Shown one piece after another: positions 1 through 11,236 of a stretch of DNA of 64,000 bases. The stretch is taken from the NCBI GenBank assembly GCA_022376925.1, contig JAIOJX010000025.1:95073608-95137607 (forward strand). The letters are read 5' to 3'. The stretch is from Tragulus kanchil (taxonomy: Eukaryota; Chordata; Mammalia; Artiodactyla; Tragulidae). Within the stretch, counting starts at the first letter, position 1; every line of letters begins with the position of its first letter. Below the pieces are notes generated by a model. It ran no database searches. It had not been told where the DNA came from and was given only the letters and a program-made list of their open reading frames with translations. The translations under genes were made by a program, and so were the position numbers.

Positions 1-218
1 CTGATTACCAAGGTGAAACTGAGTTACTTCTGTACAGTGCAGTATGAGAAGAACTATTTCTGGAACCCAAGTGCATTCTTAGCTACTTAGGACTCTATTA
101 CCCTGTGGCCCTTGGCAATGAAAAACTGTGGCAATATGATAAAGATGGGACCTCTTAAATACCCAGGTCCTAGAGGACTAGAGACTTGACTCAAGTGGTT
201 AGGTTAAGAATCCATCCA

Positions 219-481
219 TGGGCTTCTCTGGTGGTCCAGTGGGTAAGGACACTGCCTCCAGTACAAGGGACGCTGGTTCGATCACTGGCCTGGGAAGATC
301 CCATGTGCTGTGGAGCGGCTGGACCAATGTGTCCAATTACTGAGCTGGAACTCTGGAGCGCATGTGCCCAGAGCCAGTGCTCTGCAGCGAAAGAGGCTAC
401 TGTGATGGGAGGCCCACAAAGACCAAAGAACAAAGATAAATAGATGAAAGACCAATAGAAGTGGCCAGAAAAAAAAAAAAA
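219..481 (+). mobile_element. tRNA-Glu-derived SINE, short form
   Basis: The head carries a tRNA-Glu-like A box (TGGTCCAGTGG) and a degenerate B box (GGTTCGATCA). The body runs through 'gccggagctctggagcgcatgtgcccagagcc'-type sequence (only partly matching here) and ends after 'gaccaatagaagtgg' in an A tract. A perfect 13-bp target duplication, AAGAATCCATCCA, lies at 206-218 and 482-494, so both ends are exact. This copy lacks the C-rich 3' extension seen in the long form. The tRNA part is a retroposon promoter, not a tRNA gene. Confidence 0.9.
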
Positions 482-498
482 AAGAATCCATCCAACCA

Positions 499-2717
499 TA
501 TCTTTAAGAAGATAAGGAAAACATGGGCTAGGGATTGGAATAAAGTCACAATTTAGACCTATTGGCCAGTTACAGAAGCAGAGATTGTAACATTTTGCCT
601 TGTAATAACTGTTTCTTTTCTGCATGTTTCCCCTGACTCCTTTTATGAAGAACACTGCTCGTAATTACCATTTCAGGTTGCAGTTGGTGACATGACTGCA
701 TTGACATTGAAGGGAGGTAGCTGATTTTGGACGCGAGTTTTTCACCTGGTCAAAAGACAGGAGTGAATGCTGAGAGGTAAAAGGAGTGGAAAGTGCTGGG
801 TACTTTTTGCCTCTTCTCCATCCTATGTGGAAATTCATCAGTGGACTTTGTTTCTGACTCCTGAATGGGTTGAGCCAATAGGAGGCAGAGTAGCATGAGG
901 TGGTGGTGTCTTTCCTTTGTGATTCTGCAGGTGTTCTGTGTCCATTTCTTGAAGGTTATGTAGCTCTTTTCAGCTGACATTTTTCACGTAACTACCTTGT
1001 CTGGGTTTGGATAGCCAGTCTTCTTAGACTTTGGGCTCCCATGTTAATAGCCCACAGGCACGGAACCAGAAGTATTTCTGGTTGGTTCCCTAAAACCTAC
1101 TCATGGCAAATGGTTTCTTTTAAAAATTCCCCTCAGATTACCTGATCTCAGTATGTCCTACTGGGACCCTGACTGACTCATATACAATAGTTCAGCTAGT
1201 CTATGTAATCGTGCTATGACATAGGTTGGATTCATCCTGTCACTTCTGTTGTTGGAACATTCCAGTGGCTTTTCATTGTGCTTTAAATAAAACCCAAACA
1301 GCATGACTTCCAAAGCCATCCTTGATCTGATTTCTTCCTCCTCCAAGCTGATTTCTTGTCACTCTCCTTCGCCCTCATTGCACTCTCTACTTTAAGACCT
1401 GCTGTTTCTCCTGAGAGTCTCATCACAAATATCTGCCTGTCCATAATCCAAATTTCAGTTTAAATGTCCTATCCTCAGAGGACCTTTCCTTAACCTTTCA
1501 ATCAAAAGTAGTCATTCAGAGATTATCACATCATCCCATATTAACTTTTCTTATAGAATTTATCGCTCACTGATATTTTATTTATTTTATGTTTATAAAA
1601 TCCACCCCTATCTTTAAGAAGATAAGGAAAACATGGGCTAGGGATTGGAATAAAGTCACAATTTAGACCTATTGGCCAGTTACAGAAGCAGAGATTGTAA
1701 CATTTTGCCTTGTAATAACTGTTTCTTTTCTGCATGTTTCCCCTGACTCCTTTTATGAAGAACACTGCTCGTAATTACCATTTCAGGTTGCAGTTGGTGA
1801 CATGACTGCATTGACATTGAAGGGAGGTAGCTGATTTTGGACGCGAGTTTTTCACCTGGTCAAAAGACAGGAGTGAATGCTGAGAGGTAAAAGGAGTGGA
1901 AAGTGCTGGGTACTTTTTGCCTCTTCTCCATCCTATGTGGAAATTCATCAGTGGACTTTGTTTCTGACTCCTGAATGGGTTGAGCCAATAGGAGGCAGAG
2001 TAGCATGAGGTGGTGGTGTCTTTCCTTTGTGATTCTGCAGGTGTTCTGTGTCCATTTCTTGAAGGTTATGTAGCTCTTTTCAGCTGACATTTTTCACGTA
2101 ACTACCTTGTCTGGGTTTGGATAGCCAGTCTTCTTAGACTTTGGGCTCCCATGTTAATAGCCCACAGGCACGGAACCAGAAGTATTTCTGGTTGGTTCCC
2201 TAAAACCTACTCATGGCAAATGGTTTCTTTTAAAAATTCCCCTCAGATTACCTGATCTCAGTATGTCCTACTGGGACCCTGACTGACTCATATACAATAG
2301 TTCAGCTAGTCTATGTAATCGTGCTATGACATAGGTTGGATTCATCCTGTCACTTCTGTTGTTGGAACATTCCAGTGGCTTTTCATTGTGCTTTAAATAA
2401 AACCCAAACAGCATGACTTCCAAAGCCATCCTTGATCTGATTTCTTCCTCCTCCAAGCTGATTTCTTGTCACTCTCCTTCGCCCTCATTGCACTCTCTAC
2501 TTTAAGACCTGCTGTTTCTCCTGAGAGTCTCATCACAAATATCTGCCTGTCCATAATCCAAATTTCAGTTTAAATGTCCTATCCTCAGAGGACCTTTCCT
2601 TAACCTTTCAATCAAAAGTAGTCATTCAGAGATTATCACATCATCCCATATTAACTTTTCTTATAGAATTTATCGCTCACTGATATTTTATTTATTTTTA
2701 TGTTTATAAAATCCACT
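499..2717. repeat. Tandem duplication 1 (2 x ~1.1 kb)
   Basis: Bases 499-1606 recur at 1609-2717 with an offset of 1110 and a one-base T-run difference near the end. The left border lies just past the SINE target duplication and the right border falls inside an L2 fragment, so the unit matches no repeat family. It is probably an unmerged assembly overlap. Confidence 0.95.
1222..1606 (+). mobile_element. LINE L2 3' fragment
   Basis: The sequence follows the L2 3' end in order: 'attccagtggcttttcattg', then 'aaacccaaacagcatgacttccaa', then 'tttaaatgtcctatcctcagagg', then 'tttatcgctcactgatattttattt'. It recurs at 2332-2800, where it extends further into 'aaaatgtaaatttcctgag', and its last part recurs again at 3703-3945 because two duplications overlap here. 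It is old and diverged; assignment is by recognition of the family pattern. Confidence 0.6.
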
Positions 2718-4840
2718 TATTTCTCTCTCGTTCTCCCTCTCTGACCCCTCCTCCTTTCTAAAATGTAAATTTCCTGAGAACTGAGTTTTAATGTTTATTG
2801 ATATTGAGTTAAAATGTAGAGATTTTTAAAAAAAGCAGGGATTAATTCTGTTCTATTGATAAAGTAACAGAAATTCAGAGGTTTTAAATTTCTCAAGGAT
2901 TCACAGTTATTAGTGGCAGAATCAGCACCTGTGACTTCTGATATCCATATGCCAGGGTCCGTTCTCCATTTCATTTACTGAGTAGCAATGAGCTACTCAA
3001 CCATAAAAAAAGAACAAATTAAAGCCATTGACAGCAATGTAGATGCAGCTAGAGATTTTCATACTAAGTGAAGTAAGTCAGACAAAGAAAGACAAATACC
3101 ACATGATATCACTTATGTGTGGAATCTAACATTTGACAGATAAACTTATCTATGAAACAGAAACAGAATCATCGACATAGAGAAGGGATTTATGGTTGCC
3201 AAGGGGAAGGGATTTGGAGGAGGAGTGGAGTGGAAGGTTGGGGTTAGCAGATGTAAGCTTTTATATATAGAATGGCTAAACATCAAGCCCCTACTCTATA
3301 GCACAGTATCAATATCCTATGATAAACAATAATGGGAAAATTTTTTAAGAAAGAATATATGTTAAAAAGCAAAATAAAAATAAAGTAAAAAAAATACGTT
3401 TAACTGAATCACTTTGCTGTACAGCAGAAATTAACATAATATTACAAATCAATTATACTTCAATAAAAAATCAGTGAAAATGCTATTGAAGACTGAATGC
3501 CATGAGAGAGGGACTAGTGAGCACACCCTCAACTAATGTCAGATCTAAAACTCCTGAAAAAATAATTCTGGGTCTCTTATCTTCTTAGCCCATTTTGGGC
3601 TTGGAAATGAATTGTTTCCGAATATTGAATTACCATTTCTCTCCAAATACTCTGCTGAGCAATTTAATAAGAAATTAGAAGTGTTCCATAATTTAGTGGC
3701 CAAGTTTAAATGTCCTATCCTCAGAGGACCTTTCCTTAACCTTTCAATCAAAAGTAGTCATTCAGAGATTATCACATCATCCCATATTAACTTTTCTTAT
3801 AGAATTTATCGCTCACTGATATTTTATTTATTTTTATGTTTATAAAATCCACTTATTTCTCTCTCGTTCTCCCTCTCTGACCCCTCCTCCTTTCTAAAAT
3901 GTAAATTTCCTGAGAACTGAGTTTTAATGTTTATTGATATTGAGTTAAAATGTAGAGATTTTTAAAAAAAGCAGGGATTAATTCTGTTCTATTGATAAAG
4001 TAACAGAAATTCAGAGGTTTTAAATTTCTCAAGGATTCACAGTTATTAGTGGCAGAATCAGCACCTGTGACTTCTGATATCCATATGCCAGGGTCCGTTC
4101 TCCATTTCATTTACTGAGTAGCAATGAGCTACTCAACCATAAAAAAAGAACAAATTAAAGCCATTGACAGCAATGTAGATGCAGCTAGAGATTTTCATAC
4201 TAAGTGAAGTAAGTCAGACAAAGAAAGACAAATACCACATGATATCACTTATGTGTGGAATCTAACATTTGACAGATAAACTTATCTATGAAACAGAAAC
4301 AGAATCATCGACATAGAGAAGGGATTTATGGTTGCCAAGGGGAAGGGATTTGGAGGAGGAGTGGAGTGGAAGGTTGGGGTTAGCAGATGTAAGCTTTTAT
4401 ATATAGAATGGCTAAACATCAAGCCCCTACTCTATAGCACAGTATCAATATCCTATGATAAACAATAATGGGAAAATTTTTTAAGAAAGAATATATGTTA
4501 AAAAGCAAAATAAAAATAAAGTAAAAAAAATACGTTTAACTGAATCACTTTGCTGTACAGCAGAAATTAACATAATATTACAAATCAATTATACTTCAAT
4601 AAAAAATCAGTGAAAATGCTATTGAAGACTGAATGCCATGAGAGAGGGACTAGTGAGCACACCCTCAACTAATGTCAGATCTAAAACTCCTGAAAAAATA
4701 ATTCTGGGTCTCTTATCTTCTTAGCCCATTTTGGGCTTGGAAATGAATTGTTTCCGAATATTGAATTACCATTTCTCTCCAAATACTCTGCTGAGCAATT
4801 TAATAAGAAATTAGAAGTGTTCCATAATTTAGTGGCCAAA
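2567..4840. repeat. Tandem duplication 2 (2 x 1137 bp)
   Basis: Bases 2567-3703 recur at 3704-4840, offset 1136, with the copies directly abutting. The first 150 bases are also the last 150 of duplication 1, so that piece is present three times (about 1457, 2567 and 3703). The right part contains an L1 3' end. Confidence 0.95.
2994..3476 (+). mobile_element. L1 3' end (artiodactyl type)
   Basis: Characteristic L1 3' sequence: 'agtgaagtaagtcagacaaag', 'accacatgatatcacttatg', then 'gaatcactttgctgtacagcag' and 'attatacttcaataaaa' at the end. Only the last ~480 bases are present (5'-truncated). The duplicated copy is at 4130-4612. Confidence 0.75.
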
Positions 4841-5212
4841 ATAACTTTGTTAAATGCTGAGTTAAGCACATCTCTTTACTGTAGGAATTCTTAGAGTCTT
4901 TAATATGTACATTGTGAATTTCCAGGAGGCAGATGTACAACTACCCAAACTGATCAGCATAGAAAATACTTTTATGAGAATCCTATCAACATCTCATAAA
5001 ACATGTACTTCCTGGAACACAGTGGGTAAACATGAAATTAAATCTTTAGTGGTAGACATCATGTTGGAAGAAAAATTTTGTTATACAGATAAATTTATTA
5101 AAGAATAATTTTCTGTTTAGAGAAGGAAGAGTATGTTTGTATTGGCATCTTCTAAATTTTGTTCTTATGTGTGGTTTATTCAGTTTCGTGAAGTTTTTTT
5201 GTCCAAGTAAGT
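4841..5212. other. Unassigned AT-rich sequence
   Basis: No coding pattern, RNA gene or repeat family recognised. The 67-codon open frame at 4905-5108 has no recognisable domain and no splice context that I can defend. Confidence 0.5.
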
Positions 5213-7410
5213 GTCTGCCAAATTTTTATTTCTCTGGTCAAACCACATATTATTTCTGATAGCCCAGCTATTCTGGTAAAAGTGTTGAAACATTTTTAAG
5301 TCTGTTATAGATGTCTTCTGACAAGATCCGGACAATTTCTAAGCAATCTGTTAGGCAGTTGTCTACCTCCAATACCATCTGCATTGCTGTAGTTTGTTCT
5401 GTAACATGAGTTATGTTTCTAGAAAGATTCAAGGTATTTAAAACATTGAATAATGCAGAGGTTTCAATGAGAAAAAGGGGTTTGAGACTAGAATGTATAA
5501 GACAAGCAAGATTAAGTTACTCATCCCCACAGAAATCTTAATAATAAATTATTTTCCAAACTATAAAAAACTATTATTGAATTTAATAAGTTGGCTTATT
5601 AAAATGACCATGATATTGTAAAGCAATTATCCTCTAATTAAAAAAGATAAATTATCAAAAATGGACAGAAACCGAAACCTGACTTAATGATCTTAGTAGC
5701 AGCCTCTGTTTCCTGTTACCCTTTTGAGTTTGTCTTATTAATTGCGTTTGTAGCACAATTTAAAATTACCATAAACTTTAAACAAAAGAATTTTTAATGC
5801 ATGGATAAAGAACAAAGGAAGAACTGAATAGCATGTCACTAGTTTGGTTCTTTATATTTGAACCCAAATGCCATCCAGAGGTCCACATAGTAAGAATGTC
5901 CAAAGCTCTCCCCACCATTTCTGTGAATTCTCAGGCACTCTTCTATTTCCTGGACTCCCGTGTTCTCATGCTCTTGGGAAAGAAAATATTGCCTGAAATA
6001 TCAGTAAACAAAGGATGTCACAGTCATGATCGATTGCAGCTACTGCCAAAGGTGAGCTGGTGAGCCCTGAGGGCACTCAGGAAAGAAACAAAGAATACCT
6101 GCTGTCCAGCTGTCATCAGGCTGTGGCTACTACCCATGGTGAGCCCAGAGGAAACTCAAGATGAGAAAACACAGAATATTGGCCCTGAAAGCTGAGACAC
6201 ATATCAAAGGAATGACTTCAGTGAGCCCAAGCTCTTACATCTTCCCATACACAGAAAAGCCACTAAGTTCCTTGAGATACCTAGTTTTCTTTTATTAACA
6301 ATGATCTTTTGTCTGCCAAATTTTTATTTCTCTGGTCAAACCACATATTATTTCTGATAGCCCAGCTATTCTGGTAAAAGTGTTGAAACATTTTTAAGTC
6401 TGTTATAGATGTCTTCTGACAAGATCCGGACAATTTCTAAGCAATCTGTTAGGCAGTTGTCTACCTCCAATACCATCTGCATTGCTGTAGTTTGTTCTGT
6501 AACATGAGTTATGTTTCTAGAAAGATTCAAGGTATTTAAAACATTGAATAATGCAGAGGTTTCAATGAGAAAAAGGGGTTTGAGACTAGAATGTATAAGA
6601 CAAGCAAGATTAAGTTACTCATCCCCACAGAAATCTTAATAATAAATTATTTTCCAAACTATAAAAAACTATTATTGAATTTAATAAGTTGGCTTATTAA
6701 AATGACCATGATATTGTAAAGCAATTATCCTCTAATTAAAAAAGATAAATTATCAAAAATGGACAGAAACCGAAACCTGACTTAATGATCTTAGTAGCAG
6801 CCTCTGTTTCCTGTTACCCTTTTGAGTTTGTCTTATTAATTGCGTTTGTAGCACAATTTAAAATTACCATAAACTTTAAACAAAAGAATTTTTAATGCAT
6901 GGATAAAGAACAAAGGAAGAACTGAATAGCATGTCACTAGTTTGGTTCTTTATATTTGAACCCAAATGCCATCCAGAGGTCCACATAGTAAGAATGTCCA
7001 AAGCTCTCCCCACCATTTCTGTGAATTCTCAGGCACTCTTCTATTTCCTGGACTCCCGTGTTCTCATGCTCTTGGGAAAGAAAATATTGCCTGAAATATC
7101 AGTAAACAAAGGATGTCACAGTCATGATCGATTGCAGCTACTGCCAAAGGTGAGCTGGTGAGCCCTGAGGGCACTCAGGAAAGAAACAAAGAATACCTGC
7201 TGTCCAGCTGTCATCAGGCTGTGGCTACTACCCATGGTGAGCCCAGAGGAAACTCAAGATGAGAAAACACAGAATATTGGCCCTGAAAGCTGAGACACAT
7301 ATCAAAGGAATGACTTCAGTGAGCCCAAGCTCTTACATCTTCCCATACACAGAAAAGCCACTAAGTTCCTTGAGATACCTAGTTTTCTTTTATTAACAAT
7401 GATCTTTTGT
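5213..7410. repeat. Tandem duplication 3 (2 x ~1.1 kb), content unassigned
   Basis: Bases 5213-6312 recur at 6311-7410, offset 1098, essentially identical and sharing two or three bases at the join. The unit is AT-rich. It includes an L1-3'-end-like phrase ('atattgtaaagcaattatcctctaatt' pattern near 5610-5645), and I recognise nothing else. A 76-codon open frame occurs in both copies (5833 and 6931) without recognisable features. Confidence 0.95.
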
Positions 7411-7617
7411 TTCTACTACCTGCCCTTTGTTGCAAAACTCCTGTGTACTCTAGTTTCCCCTCACCTACTCAGCATTTTTCCCAGAGTTACTTGCAATGCT
7501 GCCTCTTGGCCTAGAGTCCTTAATATGTCCACTGACTAAAATGTAAGTCTCAACTTTTAGGTTGTAAATACTGTTTTAGTCAACATTCTGCACCATAACA
7601 ACCCAGATGTGATTTTT

Positions 7618-7886
7618 TTTAAAATTTTGACCGATTTTATTGATTTTTTATCCATTTATTTTCATCCATCTTTATTCTTTGGCCTATGTGAGCCTTCCAT
7701 CATAGTGGCTTCTCTCATTGCAGAGCCCCAGCTCTGGGAGCATGCGCTCCAGAGCGCCTGCTCAGTAGTTAGACACACCAGTCTGGCTGCTCCGCAGCAC
7801 GTGGGATCTTCCTGGGCCAGGGATCGAACCGGTGCCACTTGCACTGCAAGGTGGACTCTCCACCCACTGGACCACCATGGAAGCCC
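7618..7886 (-). mobile_element. tRNA-Glu-derived SINE, short form
   Basis: Minus-strand copy of the young SINE. Its head (GGTGGTCCAGTGGGTGGAG on the minus strand) lies at the right end. Flanking duplication CCCAGATGTGATTTTT occurs at 7602-7617 and 7887-7902, fixing the ends. Confidence 0.9.
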
Positions 7887-8022
7887 CCCAGATGTGATTT
7901 TTAATCCTTTTGCCAATTTGCACCTCTTCCTCCCTACACAACCACACCATTCAATGGCTATAATAGACTATCAAAATGGAGGAGAAAGGAATCACATAAT
8001 GTTCCAAACAGCAAACAAATTT

Positions 8023-8075
8023 GCTTCTCTCTCTCTCTTTCTCCCTCCCTCTGTCTCTCCCTCTCTGGAGTGGCC
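8023..8075 (+). repeat. Pyrimidine-rich CT simple repeat
   Basis: Runs of CTCTCTCT and CCCTCCCTCTGTCTCTCCCTCT form a CT-rich low-complexity tract just before duplication 4. No function inferred. Confidence 0.8.
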
Positions 8076-8410
8076 AGTCAGACACTGTACACAGTGGGTT
8101 GTCACAGATGAAGAACTCCAAATTTAGGAAATGCCAACATTTTTAATGAGCTATAAGCTCATCTTCCAGCTACAAACATGGAGGGAGACATTATCGTTAT
8201 TGTAGTGGACAGAAAGCAAACCTGTGCTCCGCTTTCATGGGAGACATTATTTCAGTCTTCCGAATCTGTTCATTATAAAAATATCCTTGAAATACAGTAC
8301 AGAACCAAAAAGTAGTTAATACCTCTGCTCACAAGACATTCAGAAATACCTGTGGGGAGTTTTCTCCCAACAACGCCTCAACTATCGTTTTCTTCTTTTC
8401 CCCATCATGC

Positions 8411-8660
8411 CTCTTTTATTTATATTTATTTTCATCCATCTTTTTATTCTTTGGCATGGATGGGCCTCCCATTGCAGTAGCTTCTCTCACTGCAGAGCAC
8501 AACCTCTGGGTGCATGCAATCCACAATGCTGACTCATAATTGGACATAACAGTCAGTCCTGCCGCTCCGCGGCATGTGGGATCTTCCTGGGCCAGGGACA
8601 GAATCAGTCCCCCTTGCACTGCAAGGCGGACTCTTTACCCACTGGACCACCAAGTAAGCC
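8411..8660 (-). mobile_element. tRNA-Glu-derived SINE, short form (copy at 9492-9742)
   Basis: Diverged minus-strand member: 'gatccatctttttattctttgg'-type tail at left and 'ccactggaccaccaagtaagcccc' head at right. No convincing target duplication seen on the left. The head end served as insertion site for the neighbouring SINE at 8677. Confidence 0.8.
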
Positions 8661-8676
8661 CCTTCAAGTATCTTTT

Positions 8677-8946
8677 TTGGGGGAGAGAGCACTTCTATTG
8701 GTCTTTCATTTTATCTTTGTTCTTTGGCTTGTGTGTTCTTTGGCCTGTGTGGGTCTCCCATCGCAGTGGCCTCTGTCGCCGCAGAGCATTAGCTCCGGGC
8801 GCATGTGCTCCAGAACTCTGGCTCGATAGTTGGACACAGTAGTCCAGCCGCTCCGTGGCACCTGGGATCTTCCCAGACCAGGGGTCGAACCAGCATCCCT
8901 TGCACTGTAAGGTGGTGTCCTTACCCACTGGACCACCAGGGAAGCC
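8677..8946 (-). mobile_element. tRNA-Glu-derived SINE (copy at 9759-10028)
   Basis: Minus-strand SINE with target duplication CCTTCAAGTATCTTTT at 8661-8676 and 8947-8962. The insertion point is immediately beside the head of the previous SINE, giving two SINEs in the same orientation nearly back to back. The tail side reads 'ggggagagagcacttctattgg', a shortened form of the long 3' extension. 'ctttgttctttggcttgtgtgttctttggcc' shows a short internal repeat. Confidence 0.9.
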
Positions 8947-10334
8947 CCTTCAAGTATCTTTTGATGTATAAATTCTTCTGTCTATTTTGCCCCTGCCTCT
9001 CCCTTCTTCACAGCTTATTTGTTGAAGAAACTGGTACTCTAGAATGTTAGCAACCTGGAGTTTGCTAGTTGAATCTCTCGGTGCCTTTTACTCGTTCTCC
9101 GGTGTTTCCTATAAATTGATACAGTCTTGATCAGATTCATATTTTACCTTTTGCCATAGCACTTCGTAGGTGGTGGTGTTTGAAGAACCACCATGCCTGG
9201 ATGGGTCTTTTCTGTGATGTTAGATGCTATTGAAGATCATTTACAAAATGAGATTGACAAGGAGGGAGACATTATCGTTATTGTAGTGGACAGAAAGCAA
9301 ACCTGTGCTCCGCTTTCATGGGAGACATTATTTCAGTCTTCCGAATCTGTTCATTATAAAAATATCCTTGAAATACAGTACAGAACCAAAAAGTAGTTAA
9401 TACCTCTGCTCACAAGACATTCAGAAATACCTGTGGGGAGTTTTCTCCCAACAACGCCTCAACTATCGCTTTTCTACTTTTCCCCATCATGCCTCTTTTA
9501 TTTATGTTTATTTTCATCCATCTTTTTATTCTTTGGCATGGATGGGCCTCCCATTGCAGTAGCTTCTCTCACTGCAGAGCACAACCTCTGGGTGCATGCA
9601 ATCCACAATGCTGACTCATAATTGGACATAACAGTCAGTCCTGCCGCTCCGCGGCATGTGGGATCTTCCTGGGCCAGGGACAGAATCAGTCCCCCTTGCA
9701 CTGCAAGGCGGACTCTTTACCCACTGGACCACCAAGTAAGCCCCTTCAAGTATCTTTTTTGGGGGAGAGAGCACTTCTATTGGTCTTTCATTTTATCTTT
9801 GTTCTTTGGCTTGTGTGTTCTTTGGCCTGTGTGGGTCTCCCATCGCAGTGGCCTCTGTCGCCGCAGAGCATTAGCTCCGGGCGCATGTGCTCCAGAACTC
9901 TGGCTCGATAGTTGGACACAGTAGTCCAGCCGCTCCGTGGCACCTGGGATCTTCCCAGACCAGGGGTCGAACCAGCATCCCTTGCACTGTAAGGTGGTGT
10001 CCTTACCCACTGGACCACCAGGGAAGCCCCTTCAAGTATCTTTTGATGTATAAATTCTTCTGTCTATTTTGCCCCTGCCTCTCCCTTCTTCACAGCTTAT
10101 TTGTTGAAGAAACTGGTACTCTAGAATGTTAGCAACCTGGAGTTTGCTAGTTGAATCTCTGCGGTGCCTTTTACTCGTTCTCCGGTGTTTCCTATAAATT
10201 GATACAGTCTTGATCAGATTCATATTTTACCTTTTGCCATAGCACTTCGTAGGTGGTGGTGTTTGAAGAACCACCATGCCTGGATGGGTCTTTTCTGTGA
10301 TGTTAGATGCTATTGAAGATCATTTACAAAATGA

Positions 10335-11079
10335 TGTTATTGTAATTCTTTAACACTTCTTTTATTAGCTGCAACACTTCTATATATATTTTAAAAACTT
10401 CCATAAACTCTTGGATTACTTTGAGATACAGTTCACATAAGAAAGGGATGTTAAATGCTTGATGTTTTCCCTTTATTCAATAGCTTTCAAAATTGTCAGT
10501 TGGTGCCCTACTGCCCCCCAAAAGTGACCAGTGATCCCAGATGCCATTATCTGTTGCCCCTTTGGCCTCTTTCAACCAAATAGCTCTTTCTTCCCCTGAG
10601 GACTTAGGTGACAGATACCCAGTGATCATGTTAGTTCTTTCTAAGCTTTAGGCAGAGTTAGGAATAGTGCTGATGATGGCTGACTTATATCCGGAGCTTT
10701 TTTCCAGCTTTGCCAGTTACTTTATTGAGCACTTTGCCATGAAATTAACTTAGTTCATGAAATTAAACATAGCTGGAATTGCTGTTTTGGGCCACGTTAT
10801 GATTGTTTCTAAGAGTTTATTTGGTAAAAAATGAATCTAAAATGCAAATGGAAATGCTAAAACACAGAATATATACTCACGAGCAAACGTGAAGTGAAAG
10901 GACTTGCTTTCCTAGACAGAAAGACTTACTGTTAAGTGACAAAAATTAAATGAGCTTTTGGTGAAAGGATTGACAGACCAATAGGCTGACTACCAAATCT
11001 CCAAACAGTTGGGACTAACTGGTACAATCACTTTGGGAAACAGTTTGCCATTATCTGCCAGGTTGAAGATACGTATGTT
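10335..11079. other. Unassigned, possible L1 trace at the right end
   Basis: About 0.7 kb without a gene. Only 11018-11079 ('aactggtacaatcactttggg' pattern) looks like an L1 ORF2 3' remnant, on the plus strand. Nothing else recognised. Confidence 0.4.
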
Positions 11080-11236
11080 TAATACTATAGTGACCACACA
11101 ATTTTTTCTCAAAACAATGCACATAGGTTCTATTATTTTCCTGAACTTTATCAGCATTTGTTATTTCCTGATTTTCTTGATAGAAGCAATCCTAGTGGAT
11201 GTGAGGTCATATCATTATGATTTTAATTTGCATTTC

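Larger units (their letters stand above)
8181..10334. repeat. Tandem duplication 4 (2 x ~1.07 kb)
   Basis: Bases 8181-9250 recur at 9262-10334 with an offset of 1081-1082. Copies differ by small changes such as 'gaatctctcggtg' against 'gaatctctgcggtg'. An 11-base spacer separates them. Each copy carries the same pair of minus-strand SINEs with the same insertion sites, so the duplication, real or artefactual, is later than both insertions. Confidence 0.95.

Noticed and set aside
191..655. Open frames of 60-170 codons on both strands over the SINEs (also near 7609, 8540, 13457, 21784, 28165, 38315, 39899)
   Set aside because: They are translations of the same tRNA-Glu SINE in different frames, repeated at each insertion; no domain, start context or splice signals.
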